A DNA stretch of 64,000 nucleotides from Excoecaria cochinchinensis (taxonomy: Eukaryota; Streptophyta; Magnoliopsida; Malpighiales; Euphorbiaceae), in the NCBI GenBank assembly GCA_947683425.1, contig CANTUQ010000073.1, positions 8,590,501-8,654,500 on the forward strand. The letters run 5' to 3'. The position numbers and the translations under genes were made by a program. The notes below the pieces were generated by a model that did no database searches, had not been told where the DNA came from, and was given only the letters and a program-made list of their open reading frames with translations. Positions within the stretch are counted from its first letter, which is position 1. Each line of letters starts with the position of its first letter. Of the stretch, positions 58,316 through 64,000 are shown in pieces.

Positions 58316-59657
58316 TCTATTATGATTGTTATTATGTTGATATAAATGTATTTTATTTTATGGCATGTTTGTTTAAATTATATGTACTATTGTTTTAATT
58401 ATGTGTTATATATGTGCATGTATAAATTTTTGATGGTGTATATTGTTTGTATTGTGTATAATGTTATTATAGTTAAAATATTATTAATTTTGTAGTATAA
58501 TTGTTATTATATGTAGTGTTGTTTAAATTTGTATTATGTTTATTTTTTTTAAGTGTGCATTACGTATGTTGTTATACATAAAAGTTAATATTTATAAATT
58601 ACATTATATTTGTTATTGCACGTACCCGTCACCGCCGCATCCGGTTTTGCATTTAGATCTCCTGTGCGCCGAACCAGTGCCTGTTAGCGGTTGCTTGACC
58701 CGAGGTAAGTTTGTTATGTATTAAAATTAGTTTGTTAATAACACTTATATATTTGAAATAAGTTGTTTTAATTAGATATTGTGCAATGATGATACTGTAA
58801 TAACATCATATGGTGCCATAGTGTGATGCTTAAATTAAATAACAAATGTAGTAGTTGTATAGGTACTCGTGCTTAGTATTTTCTTTTGACATTGTATGAC
58901 TTGAAAGGATAAATTCACAACTGTTGGTGAATTTATCCCTTTTATTTGCATGTTTGAGGTGGATGGGGAAATTTGATATTGCATTGGTTTTGTTATGGAG
59001 TTGAGATGTGTTGATACTTTATAAAAGTTTAAAATTTGCTACTGTTTAACAGGGGGATAGGAACCCGTATAAGGGAGACTCTGTCCGTTTTTCCACAGAA
59101 TTTTTATGATTAATTTACAAAAATATAGGAATTTAAGTATTAAATTCAATTTTATATACAAAAAGGGATCGAGTTTGTTTACATTTGATACATGGCCCTT
59201 ACTGGACCATGTATGTGCGTTACAGTAGTTGTGCAAACATGGTGTTCATATATTTTGTATTGTAACTTATATTGTTATTATAGTTAAAATATTTCTAAAT
59301 TTCATGTTTATTTGTTATTATATGTAGTATTGTTTTAATTTTGCATTATTTATAAATTTATGGGATGTGTGTGTATGATATATGAATGTCAGTATAATTT
59401 TAAATTTAGGTTGCTAAGGGACCATCTCGTTGCGTCTGCTGCCCCTGACTATACTTCCTCTCTGACTGCCCTCCCTCTCCCTTTGCGTTGCGTTGTGGTA
59501 TTTTATTCGTCTTTATATATATTATTGTGTATATATATTTTATTACATTAATTTTTATTCACAAAAGGTAGAAATTTGTATTATTGTCACAGATAATCAT
59601 GAATATGTAATAATCAACTAATGTCTAATTATGTTTATTAATTTTTTCAGGAAAAAA

Positions 59658-61548
59658 ATGAATAATAAGAGGAAGACTGGTACTATGCAACCTTCTAGGG
59701 TGAGGGTGCGTTCATCATCATCCGGAGTTGTCAGTCAAGGGGAGGGATCATCATCTCCTGCATCTGCACCTCCCCATATGGCCACGATGCTTCACCCCCA
59801 GTGTATCCATGCCCGGCATCTATTGCTGATACTTCATCGATAGAAGCGCCTACTTCAAAGAATTCGTCTAAACCATCATAGCAATCGCTTGAAACTGTTG
59901 AAAGTCCTTTGCCTGGATCGATTGGTGTTGATGGACGGATGTATATTGTCATTAAAGGACAATAGTGAATTATCAAATTTTCATTTTTATATTTACTATA
60001 TAATGCTGAATTCGATCACATAATTACATTTTTTTTGTCCATTAGATTTATCCCATCTGATCCATGCTCCCGCTCGATGACTGGTATATTTAAGGAGAGA
60101 CTTAAATTTAATGGTTTTTTATGGAAGAATATCTCTCAGGAGATAAAAATATTCTATTTCCAGCAGTTTCAGGTAAATAAATTATTTTAATTATTTCTAA
60201 TTATTGTACCTTAATTAATATATTATTTAAATTTTAAACATATTTTGCAAATATATACATTATGTTTAACCTTTTTGTTTTTCTTTTTAATCCCTCAAAA
60301 AAATTTTATTGGAATTCTTCCATCAATCACATAGTCTACGGCGTATGGGAGAAACGAGCCCATGTACGTTACAAGGATATGCTTAATAAGCTGCACGCTA
60401 AAGGTGAATGACCAAGGTATATAAATTAAGATATTTGGGCAAATTGGATGCAGTACTGGTCATCATTCGAGGCCATTTCCATCGCCGATCGAAATTCCAA
60501 AAATAAGAGGGGAGGACCAAAGGGAGTTAGTGTTTCCTTACACACTAGAGGAACATTGTCCCACTGTGAGCATGTTGATAGACTTGTAAGTATTCAAATA
60601 TCTGACTTTATAAATGCTACTCTTTATTCCATTTTGTATTAGCTACTTAGTGCATTAAGAGTTTATTCACTGCAATAATTGCAACTCTTGATAATAAGGA
60701 AAACGTTTGATTGAATGAAGGAGGATGGGTAAAAAATTGTGTAAGAAGTTTGAAATGGATTTTGATGGTGAATAATATAAATGTAAATGTAATTTCTTGA
60801 TATTCGAACAGGCGGTTTATTACATAATTAGGGGAAATTCTACCGAAATTTTATTAAATTATAGACAAGTGTTATTGTGTGAGGAGTTATAATTGTATTT
60901 GGTTGGCATTAAACTAGTAATACATATAAATACTTTTGTGATTATTATACATTGGGTTAGTTCCAAATTTAAGGAAAATTTTGTCCATTTGTTATTAACC
61001 TATAAGTTGTTTACAGGAGTCTACTATAGGCAGGACGTCTTATCCTCATGAGTTATTTTTGCACACCCATACGCGAAATCATGACGGTGTGACATTTGTC
61101 AGCAATCGAGCTAGACAAGTTCATGTATATTAATTTTACAATTTATTATTTATTTTGTTATAACTTTTTAGTTTCATTTTACTACTACATAACATTCGAA
61201 TAATTTTTATTACAAGAGCGGGTAGTAGATAGTCTTCAAAGTAAGCAAGCAGATGGCGATAATGTGGATCATGCTCGAGTATTTTATGACACAGCTGGTG
61301 GTAGGGACCGCCATGGAGGGGTCTTCGGTTTGGACTCCTATGCGAATATTTGCTATTCGCATGCCTCCTCATCCTCTACGGCTACGGCTAGTAGCCTTGC
61401 GGCAACTACTAATGAGGTCATTGAGTTTCGCAGCATGGTCGACGTATTAATGAACCGTATTAATATGTTAGAGGACTTCATTAGCCGACGATTACCTGAT
61501 GATACACAACCACCGTCGGTTGATCGTCCGCATTCACCTCCAGCTTAG
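59658..61548 (+). pseudogene. Transposase_24 (Ptta/En-Spm, TnpA-like) gene, broken
   Basis: Exons: 59658 to about 59970 (MNNKRKTGTMQPSRVRVR, serine-rich; a frameshift near 59790 and a TAG at about 59880); 60046-60172 (FIPSDPCSRSMTGIFKERL...FYFQQFQ, GT donor); about 60296-60585 (KFYWNSSINH, WEKRAHVRYKDML, a TGA and a TAA, WANWMQYWSSFEAIS, SLHTRGTLSHCEHVDRL, GT donor); 61017-61124 (ELFLHTHTRNHDGVTFVSNRARQVH); about 61216-61548 (RVFYDTAGGRDRHGGVFGL, then a leucine-rich end). The pattern W+, KHT-GS, FEKTHT, Y---GG----VYGLG is that of plant En/Spm accessory transposases, which bind subterminal repeats. The last acceptor reads ACAA|GAG, so it is changed. Confidence 0.85.
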
Positions 61549-61724
61549 TTAGTATTTTTAAATTTTTCGCGTACGTTTATTTGTAATGTTACTAAATTTT
61601 ATATATATTAATACATTATTAATTACATTTTTTATATCTATTTATTATTTATTTAATACTTGTTTCATTAAGGCAATTTTAAATTTAATATTATTTATTA
61701 TTTTATATATTTAATAAAAAAAAC

Positions 61725-62110
61725 CTTTAACAAATAGAGATGGAAATTTGTTTTCCGTCTCTAAAAATAGAGACAGAAAATATTTTTCCGTCTCTAATTT
61801 TAGAGACGAAACGTAATTTCCATCTCTATTTTTAGAGACGGAAAGAAAATTTTCATCTCTAATAATAGAGACGGAAATCTTTTTTTCGTCTCTAATTTTA
61901 GACACGGAAATTTGCTTTCCGTCTCTAAAAATAGAGACGTAAAGTATTTTTCGTCTCTATTTTTAGAGAAGGAAAGCGAATTTTCGTCTCTAAAAAATTT
62001 CCGTCTCTAAATTTAGCAACCGACCAAATAGAGACTGTATCTTTTCGTCTCTAATTTCATCTCTATTTGGGATTAGAGACAGAATTTCGTCTCTATTTTT
62101 CATCTCTATT
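61725..62110 (+). repeat. right subterminal repeats of the CACTA element
   Basis: More than a dozen TTTCGTCTCTA / TAGAGACGGAAA units like those on the left, up to 20 bp before the end repeat. Confidence 0.92.
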
Positions 62111-62132
62111 TTTCGATTTTCTTGTAGTGATT

Positions 62133-62827
62133 GTCCCACTACTATTACTATTATGATCTTAGGAATCAAGATTGAATATTACGAACCCAAGGCTTCTGCA
62201 TATCTATGCAAATTACACTGAATAAAGATCTTTTTCACTTTAATGATTTCAAAGTTACAACAGTTAATTAAAGGCACAAAATTAACCCAAAAAGGGCTAA
62301 TTTCATCATGAGCACTCAACAAATACACCCGACTAAAAAGAACCCAACAAATATGAACCCAACATAGCAATACCTGCAATTCAACAAAATAAACAAGGAA
62401 CAAAAGGCAATATTTAACAAAATGTAGTAATCCAACCAAGCAAAAGACCATATCCCCTGTAACACCCTATTTTGGAATAAAAAGAAAAAAAGAAACAGAG
62501 ACACGAATACCAGAAAATAAGAGATAGAAAATGAAAAAGGAAAAAACTATACATACCGAAAAACAAGAATTGGTCGGCGGCAGATGATATGCTCGGTGGT
62601 TGGCCACGAAAACTCCAGTGATGGTGGCTGGATGAGAGAGTGAGATAGGGAAGAACCAAAGGATCGAGCAGTAAAGATTTGGGGCTTTTAGGGTTTTCTT
62701 ATTTTTCTTAAAAAAAAAAGAGATGAAATAGAATATCTGTTGGAGATTGGATCACAGATGAGGGTGAAAGTGGCACCGGAGATGAGGAGTATCAAAGGGA
62801 TGAGCGATGCCAGAGTTCATCACAGTA
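62133..62827 (-). other. right arm of the Harbinger element, probable transposase leader
   Basis: On the minus strand 62705-62565 reads like a plant 5' UTR: AAAACCCTAAAAGCCCCAAA, then a CT-rich stretch, ending TTTTTCG|GTATGTATAG, a good donor. This would be the first non-coding exon of the transposase at 39758, with the intron now filled by insertions. Bases 62133-62137 finish the TRAX frame (after the CACTA insert). Confidence 0.45.
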
Positions 62828-63027
62828 TAATACGGTGTTTATCGTATTATACGAACCCAAGGGATACTGGTGTATTATTATTTCCCATGTACTATGAATA
62901 AAATATCTGATTTTGTATTATATTATACATGTATTAATTTGTTTAAAAATAACCAAACACTGTATATTATATTAAACTGTATTATATAATACTATCCTGT
63001 GTCTAATACATAGAACCAAACATGGTC
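62828..63027 (-). repeat. right terminal region of the Harbinger element
   Basis: Reading inward: GACCATGTTTGGTT, GTATTAGACACAGGATAGTA, ACAGTGTTTGG, TATTTTTAAACAAA. The left end (36938-37130) has the same words in the same order. Confidence 0.7.
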
Positions 63028-63112
63028 TCAGTGTTTTGTTTTTGTTTTTTGAATTAAGTTAGAATATAAAAAGTATATTTTCTATGCCTCATTTCACTTT
63101 ATTTGATATTTC

Positions 63113-63742
63113 GTGATTTTATTAATGATAAATAGCATTAATAAATTCAATATTACACATTCACACGAAATGCAAATGCACAACTGTCAAATTTCTATTT
63201 ACTCTCAGTCAGATGTAGATAGGACAATTCCTAGAACAATCTCGTGGAAATGTCCTCCCCCAAAGGCGGTGAAGTTAAACACTGATGCTTCATTTATAAG
63301 ATCAAGGGGGATGGCTACTTTTGGTGGTCTTTTGCGAGATGAGCAGGGGAGGTGGATTTCGGGTTTTGTCGCCAAGTTGGGGGCCTGTCCTATCCTTCAA
63401 GCTGAGATCTGGGGAGTTTATCATGGAGTGAGAAAAGCTAAGGAGCTGGGCTTCACACAAGTGATTGTTGAATGCGATAATAAAATTGCTGTGGACATGA
63501 TCTGTGGTAGGTGTACGGTCAACTCGCGCTGTTTGAGTCTCATCAATAATATCCGTCAGTCTGTGAAGAATCTCCATACCATTACCTTCTCTCATGTGCA
63601 TAGAGAAGCAAATTTTGCAGCGGATATGCTTTCGCATCTTGCGTACGAGTATCCTCAAGGGTGTCATACTCTGCACTCTGCTCCTATAGATCTTATTCGT
63701 TGGCTCAATCATGATATTTTAGGTGTTTCTTATGTTCGTTAG
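63113..63742 (+). CDS. RNase H domain, LINE-derived reading frame
   Basis: 209 codons open from ATG to TAG. From about residue 38 on it is the RVT_3-type RNase H of plant L1-like LINEs: WKCPPPKAVKLNTDASF with the first catalytic D, GGLLRDEQGRWISGF, QAEIWGVYHGV with the E, VIVECDNKIAVDMI with the second D, and HVHREANFAADMLSHLA with the last D. The first 37 codons are upstream flank. The four acidic residues are present. It is the tail of a truncated LINE rather than a gene, although the frame is open. Confidence 0.85.
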   Translation: MILLMINSINKFNITHSHEMQMHNCQISIYSQSDVDRTIPRTISWKCPPPKAVKLNTDASFIRSRGMATFGGLLRDEQGRWISGFVAKLGACPILQAEIWGVYHGVRKAKELGFTQVIVECDNKIAVDMICGRCTVNSRCLSLINNIRQSVKNLHTITFSHVHREANFAADMLSHLAYEYPQGCHTLHSAPIDLIRWLNHDILGVSYVR

Positions 63743-63793
63743 TTGTTGTTTGTGAGTTTTGCTCAATCTTTTATTTACCAAAAAAAAAAAAAG
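63225..63793 (+). mobile_element. 5'-truncated LINE (L1-like)
   Basis: Begins inside the linker before the RNase H domain and ends TTTTATTTACC followed by 13 A's, the usual 3' end of plant LINEs. No reverse transcriptase. A target duplication could not be fixed; TAGATA at 63214 and 63796 is only a weak candidate. Confidence 0.85.
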
Positions 63794-64000
63794 AATAGAT
63801 AAGAAATATATTAATATATTTTACATATTTTGTGATTCTATTTAAATTATAAAATTTTGATATATAATCATAGTTTCAATTTTTAGTCAAAATTTTCATG
63901 CTGTTAAATCAAAATTCTTTTATTATTCATATCCATTAGTATTGGTAAACATATTTTTAATTAGAGCAAAATAAAACTAGACTTTATAATATAAAATCAG
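63794..64000. other. AT-rich flank
   Basis: No feature recognised. Confidence 0.5.

Larger units (their letters stand above)
56907..62129 (+). mobile_element. CACTA (En/Spm) transposon
   Basis: 5223 bp with perfect 13-bp terminal inverted repeats CACTACAAGAAAA and a 3-bp duplication att (56904-56906 and 62130-62132). Both ends carry dense subterminal repeats. The interior has a CT-rich leader and a broken gene of Transposase_24 type but no DDE transposase, so it is non-autonomous. Confidence 0.96.
36938..63027 (-). mobile_element. probable PIF/Harbinger element, split by nested insertions
   Basis: Left end GGGCACGTTTGGTT after tta (36935-36937); right end, read inward, GACCATGTTTGGTT, followed by tca (63028-63030). 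The two ends match at 11 of 14 positions and the next 200 bp on each side share GTATTA, ATACTGTGT and TATTTTTAAACAAA blocks. The 3-bp flanks tta/tca would be a target duplication with one change. Minus-strand Harbinger transposase and Myb-like genes lie near the left end. Without element C and the CACTA insert the element is about 5.0 kb. That the two ends belong together is inferred. Confidence 0.65.

Noticed and set aside
63302..63712. 136-codon minus-strand frame
   Set aside because: Antisense shadow of the LINE RNase H domain.
1..64000. tRNA genes, organellar DNA inserts, Helitron ends
   Set aside because: I looked for tRNA-like folds with A and B boxes, plastid or mitochondrial gene text and TC...CTRR ends and found none I could support.

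Overview
This is a gene-poor, AT-rich, transposon-packed stretch of a flowering-plant nuclear genome, most likely a eudicot; I cannot name the species. The evidence is the element types: Ty1/copia and Ty3/gypsy (Tat/Ogre-like and chromovirus-like) LTR retrotransposons, a PIF/Harbinger element with Myb-like and DDE genes, a CACTA (En/Spm) element with CACTACAAGAAAA ends, and a LINE tail with a plant-type RNase H domain. No intact host gene is visible. The only host-derived pieces are a broken two-exon fragment of TRAX (translin-associated factor X) and a short 25S rRNA fragment lodged in an LTR.

Layout, left to right. (1) 1-7328: 3' part of a Tat/Ogre-like element (A): gag tail, long untranslated region, a 20-monomer tandem array, and a 3' LTR that contains the 25S rRNA fragment. 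(2) 7329-36271: the remains of one copia element, split four ways. Its gag/pol relics lie at 7340-8376 and 17495-19880, and its 3' LTR is scattered over 19881-20185, 32251-32984 and 35423-36271. Nested in it are a complete non-autonomous chromovirus-like element (8377-17489, two LTRs of about 3.98 kb, TSD ttatt), a complete gag-only Tat-like element B (20186-32245, TSD gttat) and a chromovirus-like solo LTR (32985-35417, TSD tgtca). Element A also ends inside this copia element, near the start of its gag. (3) 36272-36937: unassigned DNA. (4) 36938-63027: a probable PIF/Harbinger element whose transposase and Myb-like genes read on the minus strand. It is split by Tat-like element C (40317-56178), which itself carries a reversed 5.3-kb solo LTR (45466-50782, TSD tgaag), and by a CACTA element (56907-62129, TSD att). 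The TRAX fragment lies inside the Harbinger termini and the CACTA element landed inside that fragment. (5) 63028-64000: flanking DNA with a 5'-truncated LINE (about 63225-63793).

Nothing here forms a working gene set. The three Tat-like copies keep gag traces but show no protease, reverse transcriptase or integrase, so they would depend on a partner in trans. The copia pol is full of stops. The CACTA copy keeps only a broken Transposase_24-type gene and no DDE transposase. The Harbinger transposase is closest to intact, with one apparent frameshift.

The most interesting signals are non-coding. The chromovirus-like LTR families share a cluster of short hairpins whose stems differ while loops or tails are kept, plus a second three-hairpin block about 0.35-0.5 kb from the LTR end with base-paired compensatory changes between families. 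Tat-like elements carry position-conserved but differently amplified arrays before the 3' LTR, including a four-monomer higher-order repeat shared by A and B. CpG-rich palindromic segments recur inside otherwise AT-rich LTRs.
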